From the NCBI GenBank assembly GCA_017561885.1, contig JAFZBF010000003.1, positions 1-33,761 on the forward strand: 33,761 nucleotides of DNA. Direction: 5' to 3'. A program made the position numbers and the translations under genes. Source of the DNA: Bacteroidales bacterium. Lineage in GTDB: Bacteria > Bacteroidota > Bacteroidia > Bacteroidales > UBA932. The notes under the pieces were generated by a model. It did no database searches, was not told the DNA's origin, and was given only the letters and a program-made list of their open reading frames with translations. Shown piece after piece: positions 1-8,047 of the stretch; position 1 is the first letter of the stretch, and each line of letters opens with the position of its first letter.

Positions 1-204
1 AGCTCGTTCCGAGTCCCTCCGTCCCGCGAAACGCCGCTTTCCGGGGACACGAGCTCGTTCCGAGTCCCTCCGTCCCGCGAAACGCCGCTTTCCCGGGACA
101 CGAGCTCGTTCCGAGTCCCTCCGTCCCGCGAAACGCCGCTTTCCGGGGACACGAGCTCGTTCCGAGTCCCTCCGTCCCGCGAAACGCCGCTTTCCCGGGA
201 CGCG
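1..204. repeat. 51-bp-period palindromic (REP-like) array, 4 units
   Basis: Four head-to-tail units of exactly 51 bp. Each holds a 28-nt imperfect palindrome (cores at 21-48, 72-99, 123-150, 174-201) and a 23-nt linker. Core arms read GTCCCGCGAAA and TTTCCGGGGAC (or TTTCCCGGGAC), which can pair as a short hairpin with a 6-nt loop. The units alternate CCGGGGAC / CCCGGGAC, so the array may have grown by two-unit duplication. The left edge is cut by the window, so the array may be longer. The same core and period recur at 1515-1593, 5200-5403 and 28341-28623. The array lies upstream of a REP-associated transposase gene. Confidence 0.9.
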
Positions 205-205
205 A

Positions 206-270
206 GGGTTATCCTCGAAGGCAAAGCGAGCCGTAAGGTGGAGCTCGCTGTAGCCTTCGGAAGATAACCC
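206..270. repeat. 65-bp hairpin element, GTTATCC family (copy 1)
   Basis: Long imperfect inverted repeat. The left arm at 206-231 begins GGGTTATCC and the right arm at 243-270 ends GATAACCC; the arms pair over about 25 bp around an 11-nt loop. A near-identical copy lies inverted at 29307-29371. It starts 4 nt after the last palindromic core of the array, and the same core-plus-hairpin arrangement is kept in the inverted copy, so the two probably spread as one unit. Confidence 0.85.
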
Positions 271-331
271 TATCTCCACTGCTAACTGCAGATGCCTCCA
301 TTCATCAAGGCAGAGATCCGCTTCAAAGCAG

Positions 332-395
332 AACTTATCCTCGGATGTCAGCAGGAAACAATAGAAATCTCCTGCTGACGGACGGGAGATATGTT
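332..395. repeat. 64-bp hairpin element, GTTATCC family (copy 2)
   Basis: Inverted repeat with the left arm at 332-356 (starts AACTTATCC, ends GTCAGCAGGA) and the right arm at 370-395 (starts TCCTGCTGAC, ends GAGATATGTT). A 64-bp direct-orientation copy is at 28910-28973, and similarity continues about 30 nt beyond the right arm in both places. The stretches 271-331 and 396-500 show no gene. Confidence 0.85.
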
Positions 396-501
396 CATTG
401 CTTCTTTGTACGCGAAGAACGTACTGCCGACAAAATATCAGCCTCAATCGACTCTAAACGGATATAAACGTTTAAAAACGCTATGCCTTCCGCAGGTATC
501 A

Positions 502-509
502 TAGCTTTG
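502..509 (+). promoter_or_regulatory. Candidate -7 box of the transposase gene
   Basis: TAGCTTTG matches the Bacteroidota -7 consensus TAnnTTTG. I see no convincing -33 TTG element about 19 nt upstream. Transcription would begin near 516, about 10 nt before the first ATG of the transposase gene, so the leader would be very short. Confidence 0.4.
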
Positions 510-525
510 CAAAAACTTAAAGTTG

Positions 526-1509
526 ATGGATATGGAAATGATTATCGACAACGGAAAGCAAGAATCCGGAGGTCTGACTTTCAGTGATAAGGAGAATAGA
601 TGCCAACAGTTGTTTCAACGGACTGCCGACAGTTTCGGGGGCATTTGGCATCTGTGTACCCCTGGTGTAGGGCAGCCGGTAATATTCCGCGACAAAGAAG
701 ATTACATCTATATGATGACACTCATCGCAATCTGCTCCTATGAACTTCCAGAAATTCAGATAATCACATTTGAAGTGATGAGCAACCATCTGCATATGCT
801 GCTGTGCGGCAGGAGAGATGTGATTATGACCTTTTTCGGAATACTTTATAAGAAACTGAGGATCTATCTTGCAAAACGGAATGACGTTGTCAATCTCAAA
901 CGTTTTGAATGTGCCAGTCTGATTTCTGTCGAATCTCTGGAATCTATGCGAAATCAGATTGTATATATCAATAGGAACAACTATGTGGTCGATCCAGATC
1001 AGACTCCGTTCTCCTACCCATACGGTGCTAATAGTTTTTACTTCTCTCCTTTGATAAAACGTTGCTCCGAGGGCATTTTCGGGAACCTGCTTGTTCATGA
1101 TCGCCGCAAACTGCTCCATTCCAGAGAAATCGGGTATCCCGAATCCTGGATTCTTTGTGACGGATATATCTCGCCGGTCAACTATGTCCGTCTGGACATC
1201 GGAGAGGGGATGTTCCGTGACGCCCGCCATTATTTCCACAAAATCTCCCGTGACATCGAGTCATACAAGGATATTGCCGCCCAACTTGGAGAATCCATCT
1301 ATTATACTGACGATGAACTTCTCGCAGTACTCTATCGTATATGCAAGCAGAACTATAAAGTAATAGGTCCTTCTTTGCTCCCCTTCAAGGCAAAACAAGA
1401 ACTCGCACGCACTCTCCATTTCGATTACAATGCCGACAATGCGAAGATTGCCCGTCTGCTCAATCTGGATAGGAGGATTGTGGACGAGATTTTCCCGCTC
1501 AGAAGGTAG
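526..1509 (+). CDS. REP-associated tyrosine transposase-like protein (Y1/HUH)
   Basis: Predicted 327-residue single-strand DNA transposase of the IS200/IS605 Y1 superfamily, resembling RAYT proteins. The hallmark is SNHLHMLL with H88 and H90 as the HUH metal-binding pair. It is followed by the family-like YINRN segment, where Y147 is my candidate nucleophile. The C-terminal third (about 280-325) looks like a helix-turn-helix with an IARLLNLDRR segment, making the protein longer than minimal IS200 transposases. Start: an upstream in-frame TTG at 523 is possible, but ATG at 526, 532 or 538 is more likely given the -7 box at 502-509. It is flanked on both sides by 51-bp palindromic arrays, the context expected of a RAYT. 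No IS605 accessory gene (tnpB) is seen. Function is inferred from motif and context. Confidence 0.82.
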   Translation: MDMEMIIDNGKQESGGLTFSDKENRCQQLFQRTADSFGGIWHLCTPGVGQPVIFRDKEDYIYMMTLIAICSYELPEIQIITFEVMSNHLHMLLCGRRDVIMTFFGILYKKLRIYLAKRNDVVNLKRFECASLISVESLESMRNQIVYINRNNYVVDPDQTPFSYPYGANSFYFSPLIKRCSEGIFGNLLVHDRRKLLHSREIGYPESWILCDGYISPVNYVRLDIGEGMFRDARHYFHKISRDIESYKDIAAQLGESIYYTDDELLAVLYRICKQNYKVIGPSLLPFKAKQELARTLHFDYNADNAKIARLLNLDRRIVDEIFPLRR

Positions 1510-1514
1510 GCCCC

Positions 1515-1593
1515 GTCCCGTGAAACGCCGTTTTCAGGGGACGCGAGTCCCTTCCGAACCCTTCTGTCCCGCGAAACGCCACTTTCAGGGGAC
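1515..1593. repeat. 51-bp-period palindromic array, 2 units
   Basis: Two cores (1515-1542 and 1566-1593) exactly 51 bp apart, starting 5 nt after the transposase stop codon. Arms read GTCCCGTGAAA / TTTCAGGGGAC. The 23-nt linker resembles that of the array at 1-204 in the same orientation. The array lies between the transposase gene and obg. Confidence 0.9.
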
Positions 1594-1655
1594 GGAAGGT
1601 GGTTCGTGCGACTGACAGAATCTGGACGGTGCTGCGCCAAGTTGAAAAGAATGAG

Positions 1656-1663
1656 TATATTTG
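1656..1663 (+). promoter_or_regulatory. Candidate -7 box of obg
   Basis: TATATTTG fits TAnnTTTG exactly. It lies 6 nt before the obg ATG at 1670, so a transcript from it would have almost no leader. The -33 element is not clear; TTG at 1642-1644 is too close. Confidence 0.4.
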
Positions 1664-1669
1664 CAACAT

Positions 1670-2662
1670 ATGGCAGACAGCAACTTCATAGACTACGTCA
1701 AGCTTTACTGCAGGGCTGGCAACGGCGGTGCGGGATCGGTGCATCTGCGCCGCGAGAAGTACATTCCCAAAGGCGGCCCTGACGGCGGCAACGGAGGGCG
1801 CGGCGGCAACATCATCCTCCGGGGCAATGCCCAGATGTGGACCCTGCTGCACCTCAAATACCAGAAGCACGTGCTGGCCGAGAACGGCGAGGGCGGCAGC
1901 GGAGGCCTGAAAGACGGCAAGGACGGCAAGGACATCATTCTTGAAGTCCCGCTGGGCACCGTAGCCAAGGATGCCGAGACCGGCGAAACCATCCTGGAAA
2001 TCCTGGAAGACGGGCAGAAGGCGATTCTGGCCAAGGGCGGCCGCGGCGGCTTGGGCAACAACAACTTCAAGAGCCCCACCAACCGCACTCCGAGATACGC
2101 CCAGCCCGGCGAAGAAGGCGTCGAAGGCTGGTTCATACTGGAACTGAAGATCATGGCCGACGTGGGCCTGGTAGGTTTTCCGAACGCCGGCAAATCTACC
2201 CTCGTCTCTACAGTCTCAGCCGCAAGGCCCAAGATCGCAGACTACGCATTCACCACACTCGAGCCCAGCCTCGGCATAGTCCGATACCGCGACGAACGTT
2301 CCTTCGTGATAGCCGATATCCCCGGAATCATCGAGGGTGCCCACGAAGGCAAAGGCCTGGGACTCCGCTTCCTTCGCCATATCGAGCGCAACTCGATGCT
2401 GCTGTTCATGGTGCCCGCCGACAGCGACGACATCGCCCGTGACTACCGCATCCTGCTCAACGAACTCAAGCTGTACAATCCCGAACTGCTCGACAAGGAC
2501 CGCATCCTCGCCATCTCCAAGAGCGACATGCTGGATGACGAGCTGCGCCGCGAGATTACCAGGCATCTGCCGAGGAAAGTGCCCCACATCTTCATCAGCA
2601 GCGTCACCGGCTACAACATCACCGAGCTCAAGGATATGCTCTGGAACACACTGAACAGCTGA
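1670..2662 (+). CDS. obg: Obg-family GTPase (ribosome assembly, stress)
   Basis: Essential GTPase that binds the large ribosomal subunit and links GTP level to ribosome maturation. The 330-residue protein has the glycine-rich Obg fold (about 1-160, with [12 protein letters not shown]) and then the G domain: G1 GFPNAGKST from residue 169, switch [17 protein letters not shown]4 SKSD and G5 SSVTG. It lacks the long C-terminal OCT-type extension. Start: an in-frame TTG at 1661 exists, but ATG at 1670 gives the family's usual [11 protein letters not shown] beginning. Its stop overlaps the next start (TGATG at 2660-2664), so translation of lplA is probably coupled. Confidence 0.95.
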   Translation: MADSNFIDYVKLYCRAGNGGAGSVHLRREKYIPKGGPDGGNGGRGGNIILRGNAQMWTLLHLKYQKHVLAENGEGGSGGLKDGKDGKDIILEVPLGTVAKDAETGETILEILEDGQKAILAKGGRGGLGNNNFKSPTNRTPRYAQPGEEGVEGWFILELKIMADVGLVGFPNAGKSTLVSTVSAARPKIADYAFTTLEPSLGIVRYRDERSFVIADIPGIIEGAHEGKGLGLRFLRHIERNSMLLFMVPADSDDIARDYRILLNELKLYNPELLDKDRILAISKSDMLDDELRREITRHLPRKVPHIFISSVTGYNITELKDMLWNTLNS

Positions 2663-3642
2663 TGCTCAGTATCATAGACAATCACACCGACCCATACTGG
2701 AACCTGGCGGCCGAAGAATACCTTCTCGAGAACTTCGACAGGCCTGTGTTCAGGCTTTGGCGCAACGCTCCGGCAATAATCGTCGGCCGCAACCAGAACG
2801 CCCTGGCCGAAATCAACCTCGGATATGCCGAAAGCCACGGCCTGGCAGTGGTCCGCCGTATGAGCGGAGGCGGAGCGGTCTACCATGACCTGGGCAACGT
2901 AAACTTCACATTCATAGATGCCTGCAGCCGCGGAGAGAGCACATCCGAGATGTTCTGCCGCTTCACTGCACCGGTCATCGCAGCCCTTGCAATGCTGGGA
3001 GTGGAGGCCAGGCTCGAAGGACGCAACGACCTGATGATCGCCGGCCGAAAATTCTCAGGCAACGCCATCTGCATCCATTCCGGGCGCGTGATGCAGCACG
3101 GCACCATGCTGTTCTCCACCTCGCTGGACGACATGGCGGCAGCTCTGTCCTCCGACACATCCAAGTTCAGCGGCAGGGCCGTGGCCTCCAACCGCAGCCG
3201 CGTCACGAACATCCAGCCCCACCTGCCCACGCCTATGAGCGTGACGGAGTTCATGGATTTCGTCGGGAAAGAGATTGCGAAGGATGCTGAGCGCTATGAG
3301 TACAGCCGGGAGGACCTCGAGGCCATAAGCCGTCTGGCGGACGGAAAGTACAGGACGGAAGGGTGGAATTTCGCTGCCGGGCCAGCATTCTCATACAGCA
3401 AGACAGCCAGGTTCCCCTGCGGCACGCTGTCCCTCACGGCAAAGATTGGAAAAGGAATCATTGAAGACCTCGCTGTCAGCGGCGACTATTTCTTCACCCG
3501 CGACACTCAGGAGTTCTGCGAAGCGATGCGAGGTTGCCCGGCGACAAAAGAAAAAATCGCCGCACGGGCCGGTGGGCTTCCGTACGGCGAATATTTCAAC
3601 GGCATAACCCTCGAGGAGTTATGCTCCCTGTTCTTTATTTGA
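2662..3642 (+). CDS. lplA: Lipoate-protein ligase A
   Basis: 326-residue enzyme that activates lipoate with ATP and transfers it to lipoyl domains of 2-oxoacid dehydrogenases and the glycine cleavage H protein. The lipoate-binding motif RRMSGGGAVYHDLGN is near residue 70-85 and GRKFSGNA near 130, as in the LplA/LplJ catalytic domain. The C-terminal part (about 240-326) fits the lipoate ligase accessory domain. It starts within the obg stop codon. The 3' end overlaps the convergent hpf gene by 8 bp, so no terminator fits between them. Confidence 0.93.
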   Translation: MLSIIDNHTDPYWNLAAEEYLLENFDRPVFRLWRNAPAIIVGRNQNALAEINLGYAESHGLAVVRRMSGGGAVYHDLGNVNFTFIDACSRGESTSEMFCRFTAPVIAALAMLGVEARLEGRNDLMIAGRKFSGNAICIHSGRVMQHGTMLFSTSLDDMAAALSSDTSKFSGRAVASNRSRVTNIQPHLPTPMSVTEFMDFVGKEIAKDAERYEYSREDLEAISRLADGKYRTEGWNFAAGPAFSYSKTARFPCGTLSLTAKIGKGIIEDLAVSGDYFFTRDTQEFCEAMRGCPATKEKIAARAGGLPYGEYFNGITLEELCSLFFI

Positions 3643-3925
3643 ACCTTTTCTCCTTGGCGGAGACGAGTTTCTCCTTGAGGATGCCGGTGCATTCCACGAT
3701 TGCGTCCTCGAAAGTGCTTGCATTGCGTTCTACCACCACTTCCGTTCCCGGAATGAGTACCCTGACCATAACGTTCTTGTTGTCGTGCTCAGGCAAAAGA
3801 GACAAGTTGACCTCGGTCCTGACGATATCCTCATAGAATTTGTCAAGTTTGCCGAGTTTCTTCTCTGCGAAATCGATAAGCTTCTTGTCTGCATCGAATT
3901 TGTGTGAGTGAACTTTAATTTCCAT
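3635..3925 (-). CDS. hpf: Ribosome hibernation promoting factor, short form
   Basis: 96-residue HPF/RaiA (YfiA-type) protein that binds the 30S subunit at the decoding region and silences ribosomes in slow growth. It consists of the beta-alpha-beta-beta-beta-alpha domain only, without the C-terminal dimerisation domain of long HPF. Recognisable parts are MEIKVHSHKFDAD at the start, FAEKKLGKLDKFY in helix 1 and ASTFEDAIVECTGILKEKL in helix 2. The start at 3925 is chosen because GGAGG sits directly upstream; the in-frame TTG four codons earlier overlaps that ribosome binding site. The start lies inside the 3' end of the recombinase gene (11-nt overlap), so the two are probably translated together. 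Confidence 0.93.
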   Translation of the reverse strand: MEIKVHSHKFDADKKLIDFAEKKLGKLDKFYEDIVRTEVNLSLLPEHDNKNVMVRVLIPGTEVVVERNASTFEDAIVECTGILKEKLVSAKEKRFK

Positions 3926-4856
3926 TTTTACCTCCAATCTTAGCTCTTGGGTGAGCGGTTAAATATGTTTTCTTCAATTGCTCGAACGAGTTGTGCGTAT
4001 AAACTTGCGTGGCTGCAAGGGAACCGTGTCCCAGTATCTCCTTTATGCTGTTCAGGTCGGCTCCGTTGTTAAGCAGGTGGGTGGCGAGCGAATGTCGCAG
4101 CAGGTGCGGTGTCTTGCGTCCGGTAAACCCCTCGGCCTTCGACAGTTCCTCCTTCACTATCTTGTTGACCATCGCCGGGTACATCTGTTCGCCTTTGTCG
4201 GTCACGAAGAAACAGCAGTCATTTGCGCTTGAAAATTCCTTGCCAAGCCTTTTCAAATATAGCAAAATATAATGACGTATCAAAGAAGGAACGGGAACTT
4301 CTCGAGGTTTGTCACCCTTGCCGACGATACGGAACACGCTCCTGGCTTCGTCAAAATCCCCCACCTTTAGGTTGCAGACCTCGCTGCGGCGCATTCCTGT
4401 AGCATAGAGCACCATAATCAGCATCCTGGCCCGCAGCTGATCCATCGGCATATCAGCTTCGATATCGCTGTCCTTAATGTCAAAATAGCCTTTGAGGGAC
4501 TGCTCGGTGTAGAATTCCGGCAGCCTGCGGGCTTCTTTCGGCCTGAAAACCTTGCGGGCAGGATTGGAGGCCAGTTTTCCTTGCTTTATCAGCCAGCTGC
4601 AGAAGCTGCTGATTGCCGACAGCTTCAGGTTCACCGTCCGGGCCGAAAGTCCTTTCTCCAGCCCGTGGGCCACGAAACCCCTGAGGTTGTTGCTCTTGAG
4701 AACATCTAGCACCTCGCTTTCAGTAAGGGTCGCCGGAGCGTCTTTCTCTGGATAGATGAAGGCATAGAATTCTTCTAGGGCCTCCTGGTAAAGGGCCTGG
4801 GTACGTTTCGAATAACGTTTCTGCAATGCGATATATTCGAGGAAAGCCTGGATCAT
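3915..4856 (-). CDS. xerC: XerC-like tyrosine recombinase
   Basis: 313-residue tyrosine recombinase, of the type that resolves chromosome dimers at dif. The N-terminal SAM-like core-binding domain begins MIQAFLEYIALQKRYS. The catalytic domain shows the first Arg in YATGMRRSEVCNL, then HLLRHSLATHLLNNGADL (His and second Arg), LGHGSLAATQVYTH with the third His and the Tyr nucleophile. The start at 4856 is chosen over a 31-codon upstream extension that reads into the rpsU promoter and is unlike the family. The xer-hpf arrangement is one I know from Bacteroidota genomes. It is divergent from rpsU across a short shared promoter region. XerC versus XerD cannot be settled here. Confidence 0.9.
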   Translation of the reverse strand: MIQAFLEYIALQKRYSKRTQALYQEALEEFYAFIYPEKDAPATLTESEVLDVLKSNNLRGFVAHGLEKGLSARTVNLKLSAISSFCSWLIKQGKLASNPARKVFRPKEARRLPEFYTEQSLKGYFDIKDSDIEADMPMDQLRARMLIMVLYATGMRRSEVCNLKVGDFDEARSVFRIVGKGDKPREVPVPSLIRHYILLYLKRLGKEFSSANDCCFFVTDKGEQMYPAMVNKIVKEELSKAEGFTGRKTPHLLRHSLATHLLNNGADLNSIKEILGHGSLAATQVYTHNSFEQLKKTYLTAHPRAKIGGKNGN

Positions 4857-4891
4857 CACTGTAAATTTAGCTAAAAAAGACGAGGCCCTCG

Positions 4892-4921
4892 TTTGTTTTT
4901 CCGAAAACTTGTTTATCTTTG
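4892..4921 (+). promoter_or_regulatory. rpsU promoter
   Basis: TTTG at 4892-4895 and TATCTTTG at 4914-4921, separated by 18 nt, match the Bacteroidota -33/-7 consensus well. Transcription would start near 4928. A strong AAGGAGG lies at 4936-4942, but 13 nt from the ATG, which is a long spacing. Confidence 0.75.
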
Positions 4922-4955
4922 CCGTCCACAAGAAAAAGGAGGTGTGCAATAGACT

Positions 4956-5147
4956 ATGATTATCGTTCCCATCAAAGAAGGTGAAAACATTGAGAGGGCT
5001 CTCAAGAAATTCAAACGCAAATTCGAAAAGACCGGCATCGTAAAGGAACTCCGCAACAGGAAGAACTTCGAGAAACCGTCTGTAAAGAGGAGAGATGAAA
5101 TCAAGAAGGCAATCTATGTCCAGAAATTGCAGCTCCGCGACGAATAA
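4956..5147 (+). CDS. rpsU: 30S ribosomal protein S21
   Basis: 63-residue basic S21 protein of the small subunit platform near the 3' end of 16S rRNA. It has the family start MIIVPIKEGENIERALKKFKRKF and a lysine/arginine-rich middle. The length is normal for Bacteroidota. It is monocistronic, with its own promoter at 4892-4921 and a terminator at 5164-5195. Confidence 0.96.
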   Translation: MIIVPIKEGENIERALKKFKRKFEKTGIVKELRNRKNFEKPSVKRRDEIKKAIYVQKLQLRDE

Positions 5148-5163
5148 GCTTTAATCTCATCAT

Positions 5164-5195
5164 AAAAAAGGGTGACCGATTCGGCCACCCTTTTT
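5164..5195 (+). terminator. Intrinsic terminator of rpsU
   Basis: GGGTG-A-CCG, loop ATT, CGG-C-CACCC stem flanked by an A run on the left and TTTTT on the right. The A run makes it potentially bidirectional, so it could also stop minus-strand transcripts coming from the Gate-protein unit. Confidence 0.85.
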
Positions 5196-5199
5196 GTTT

Positions 5200-5403
5200 G
5201 TCCCCGAGAACGGGCCTTTTTCGGGACGGGCGGGCTCGGAAGTGGTTCCTGTCCCCGGAAACCCGCCTTTTTCGGGATGAACGGGCTTTTAAGTGGCACC
5301 TGTCCCGGCAAACCCGCCTTTTTCGGGACGGGCGGGCTTGGAAGAGGCTCGCATCCCCGGAAACCCACCTTTTTCGGGACGGAAGGGCTAGGAAGGGCGA
5401 AAA
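5200..5403. repeat. 51-bp-period palindromic array, 4 units
   Basis: Four cores at 5200-5227, 5251-5278, 5302-5329 and 5353-5380, spaced exactly 51 bp. Arms are of the type GTCCCCGGAAA / TTTTTCGGGAC. The 23-nt linkers resemble the reverse complement of the linkers at 1-204 and 1515-1593, so this array has the opposite orientation. It sits between the convergent 3' ends of rpsU and the Gate-protein gene. Open frames crossing it give 17-residue peptide repeats and are not real genes. Confidence 0.9.
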
Positions 5404-5412
5404 CCTGCTCGG

Positions 5413-6570
5413 CTATATCAGCGATACCAGCAGGTAGAGGAAGTGGGCGATGATGCCGGCGCAGAGACCGGCTATGGTGTGAGCGCCGAGAGCCTTGGAT
5501 ATGGCTTTGCGGAAGCCCAGGGCATCGAGCATCGCGGTGTGGGTGGACAGGAAGCCGCTCCAGCACATTCCGATGGCGGTGAACACGGCTATAGCGTTGC
5601 CGTCGAGGATGCCCTCGGCATTGAAGGTGGGCAGCAGACCGAGTGCGGCGCCCACGGCCCCGAGGGTAGTCATCGGGAAGGCTATGAGGCGCATGTCGGT
5701 GAAACCGAAGAGCCATTCGAACACCCAGTGGATCTTGGCTGCAAGCCAGGGAACGATGGGCACGCCCTGGTTGGCGGCTCCGGTGTATCCGTCGGGACCT
5801 GCGCCGAAGGTGACCAGGATGACCATCGTGGTGATGACCAGCACGCCAGGGATGATGGCGAGGCCAAGTTCCACACCGCTCTTTCCACCGTCCAGCACGG
5901 CATTGAGGCAGCGCAGGAAGATGCTCTGCTTCTGTCCGCTTTCCTGCTGTTCAGTCTGGATTTCAGCGTTCTCGGGCCCATCGGCGACCACAGGCGCATC
6001 GAGCTCAGGGAAACTCTTGAGACAGCTGCGTTGCATGATGCGGGTGGAGATGATCGAGCCGCAGAACGCACCGAAGAGGCCTATCAGCGCTCCTCCGGGC
6101 TTGCCGAAGCTGATCATCGTGACAATCACCACGAAACCCATTCCGAATGAGGTGCCGAAGTTGGTGAGCGACAGGAACTGGTATTTCTTGAAGTAGGATG
6201 CGAACGACTTGTCCTTGGCCAGCGAGATGATGGCCGGGTTGTCGGACAGGAAGGTCATCAGCGCACCCAGGGCAGCTACGCCCGGAAGGTTGAAAAGGGG
6301 CTTCATCAGAGGCCTCAGAAGGCGCTCGATGAGAGAAACCACTCCGAATTCCGACATCAGCTTCGACAGCGCGCCCGTCAGGACGGTGATGCTCATCAGG
6401 TAGAACACCGTGTTGAGGAGAAGCCCGTGAGCCGTCCGCATTATCGTGTTCAGGAGGTTTTCGCCTCCCATCTTGATTCCCAGGGGGATGAAGATGCCTA
6501 GAAAGACAATGGTGAAGATGACCGCCTCCAGTGGCGACCTGCTGATTTTGAATCTACTCTTCTGTGTCAT
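5413..6570 (-). CDS. Gate/nucleoside-recognition-type polytopic membrane protein
   Basis: 385-residue inner-membrane protein with about eight to ten hydrophobic segments. It resembles the Gate (nucleoside recognition) family and the group annotated CD0519/CD1768-like membrane protein. Notable parts are FLSDNPAIISLAKDKSFASYF and TNFGTSFGMGF in the first half, a charged cytoplasmic or periplasmic loop rich in Glu/Gln near 200-215, and GMCWSGFLSTHTAMLDALGFR near the C terminus. The duplicated-looking Gate regions lie around 45-170 and 235-380. Transport substrate unknown. The start overlaps the 3' end of the upstream lipoprotein gene by 17 bp, so it is the last gene of a three-gene unit. Family assignment is from memory of the motif pattern. 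Confidence 0.7.
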   Translation of the reverse strand: MTQKSRFKISRSPLEAVIFTIVFLGIFIPLGIKMGGENLLNTIMRTAHGLLLNTVFYLMSITVLTGALSKLMSEFGVVSLIERLLRPLMKPLFNLPGVAALGALMTFLSDNPAIISLAKDKSFASYFKKYQFLSLTNFGTSFGMGFVVIVTMISFGKPGGALIGLFGAFCGSIISTRIMQRSCLKSFPELDAPVVADGPENAEIQTEQQESGQKQSIFLRCLNAVLDGGKSGVELGLAIIPGVLVITTMVILVTFGAGPDGYTGAANQGVPIVPWLAAKIHWVFEWLFGFTDMRLIAFPMTTLGAVGAALGLLPTFNAEGILDGNAIAVFTAIGMCWSGFLSTHTAMLDALGFRKAISKALGAHTIAGLCAGIIAHFLYLLVSLI

Positions 6571-8044
6571 TTAATCCTGCATTTGTGAAAGGTTCGCTTG
6601 CCGCCTTGTACATCCTGCGGGCATCCTTAGGGGTCATTCCGGTGGAAGCCTTCGCCAGGTCGGGGATATTGAATGACTTGAGGTTGTAGTCGTAGAAACG
6701 GGCGGATTTCTGAGGAAGCACGAAAGGCTTGGTGGGATTGCCGTCGGTGTCCAGATGGCAGAAATATGGTTTTCCGTAGTGGCCGTCGCCGCGCTTGCTG
6801 GCAAATACGAACCAGCGGCTGTTCGACGACCAGCTGTGGAATGTGTCTGATTTGTCTCCCTTGATGCTGTCGAGAGCCTTGACCTCGCCGGTCATAAGGT
6901 GCGCCAGCCAGAGTGTACTTTCGGTATGGAACAGGGGGAAGGTGCCGTAGTCCGCCACTGTGAACATCAGCCAGCGGCCGTCTGGAGAGGCCTTGGGATG
7001 GCAGACCGAAGCATTGTTGGCGCCTGCGCTCCATATGGTGTCGACCTGGGCGGAGATGTAGCCTGTGCCGGCATCGAAATCGGCACGGACGAGCGAATAC
7101 AGCAGTTCGTCCACCTTCTGGGGAACAGGCAGCGTGTCGGCGACGCACCAGAAGACGGAATTGCCGTCAGCCGAGAAGCAGGGGAAGGTCTCGAACGCAT
7201 CCGCACGGGCGACGTGGGGGAGGTTGATCATCTCGTTGCGGTCGAAATCGGCCACAGTAAGGTCCGATGCGGTGTCATATACTTCCATCCTCTTGCCGGC
7301 CACGGTGTGGAGCCCGGGGAGGATGATGTTGGTGGAGAAGACGCCGAATCGGCCGGAAGGGTGGATCTCGCCGTATACAGTGCCGGAAAGCATCCCGTCC
7401 GCATTGAGGGTGAGCTTGCGGAGCTTCCCGTCGCGGTTGAGGATGGCGCCGCCCTTGGGACCCCTTATATAATATATGGAGAGGTCGCCGCGCTGCTGGC
7501 CGTGGACGTGGCAGTTCATGCAGGAGTTCTCAGTCAGCCGGTAGTCGCATATCACCGTCTCGCTGAAATCTTCAATGTGACGCTCCATTATGGACACTTC
7601 GTTCCACATCTGGTAGGCAGGCTCTATGAGACGGTAGGTCAGCCATCCGTCGATGGCATCTTCGCTCACGAAGATCGACCAGGAATCTTTCACTGTCTGA
7701 CCTCCTACGGTAGCTTCGGCCGTCACGCTGATGGTCTTTCCGGCAGCGTCGGCAAGGAACGCTTTCCATTTGCCCAGCGGCCATTCAACCTCGGCGCCCT
7801 TGATGGTCACGGACTTGCCGTCGATAGTGAAGGTGGTGCTGGCCTTGCGCACGTCTTCCATGGCATAGCGGAAGTTCAGCGGAGCTATGTTGGCAGGTAT
7901 GGTCACGTCCTTGTAGTCGGGATAGATCACCAGAGGCCCTTCGCTGCCGGCCACTGCAGTGGAGAAGTCGCTCCCTCGGCAGGCGGACAGCAGCAGGCAG
8001 ACAAGCGCTGCAAGAAGATACCTATATATATATTTACTGTACAT
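6554..8044 (-). CDS. CxxCH-containing lipoprotein with TolB/PD40-like repeats
   Basis: 496-residue lipoprotein: signal peptide with lipobox LLSAC and acylated C22. A beta-sandwich-like region (about 35-130) precedes NSCMNCHVHG, a c-type haem motif (C175, C178, H179). The rest has beta-propeller-like PD40 segments, for example HPSGRFGVFSTN, FSADGNSVFWCVAD, ASPDGRWLMFTVADYG and SSNSRWFVFASKRGDG. It may bind one haem c or, failing attachment, a metal. It lies 3 nt after the DUF6057-like gene and overlaps the Gate-protein gene, so the three are probably one operon. Function unknown. No typical redox partner or quinone enzyme is present nearby. Confidence 0.75.
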   Translation of the reverse strand: MYSKYIYRYLLAALVCLLLSACRGSDFSTAVAGSEGPLVIYPDYKDVTIPANIAPLNFRYAMEDVRKASTTFTIDGKSVTIKGAEVEWPLGKWKAFLADAAGKTISVTAEATVGGQTVKDSWSIFVSEDAIDGWLTYRLIEPAYQMWNEVSIMERHIEDFSETVICDYRLTENSCMNCHVHGQQRGDLSIYYIRGPKGGAILNRDGKLRKLTLNADGMLSGTVYGEIHPSGRFGVFSTNIILPGLHTVAGKRMEVYDTASDLTVADFDRNEMINLPHVARADAFETFPCFSADGNSVFWCVADTLPVPQKVDELLYSLVRADFDAGTGYISAQVDTIWSAGANNASVCHPKASPDGRWLMFTVADYGTFPLFHTESTLWLAHLMTGEVKALDSIKGDKSDTFHSWSSNSRWFVFASKRGDGHYGKPYFCHLDTDGNPTKPFVLPQKSARFYDYNLKSFNIPDLAKASTGMTPKDARRMYKAASEPFTNAGLNDTEE

Positions 8045-8047
8045 CGT

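Noticed and set aside
1..204. CRISPR array (28-nt repeats with 23-nt spacers)
   Set aside because: The spacers are near-identical to each other, the repeat is a strong palindrome, arrays are dispersed, and no cas gene is present.
206..270. Integron attC site
   Set aside because: The GTTATCC ... GATAAC ends look attC-like at first, but do not fit GTTRRRY/RYYYAAC, and no integron integrase is near; the XerC-like recombinase is the housekeeping type.
517..1239. 240-residue open frame antisense to the transposase gene
   Set aside because: The plus-strand frame has clear Y1 transposase motifs; the antisense frame has no recognisable domain.
5114..5716. 200-residue minus-strand open frame with repeated PKKAGFRGQ-like peptides
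   Set aside because: It is the 51-bp array read as 17-codon repeats and overlaps rpsU and the Gate-protein gene. Open frames in several phases come from the period being divisible by three and few stop codons in the GC-rich unit.
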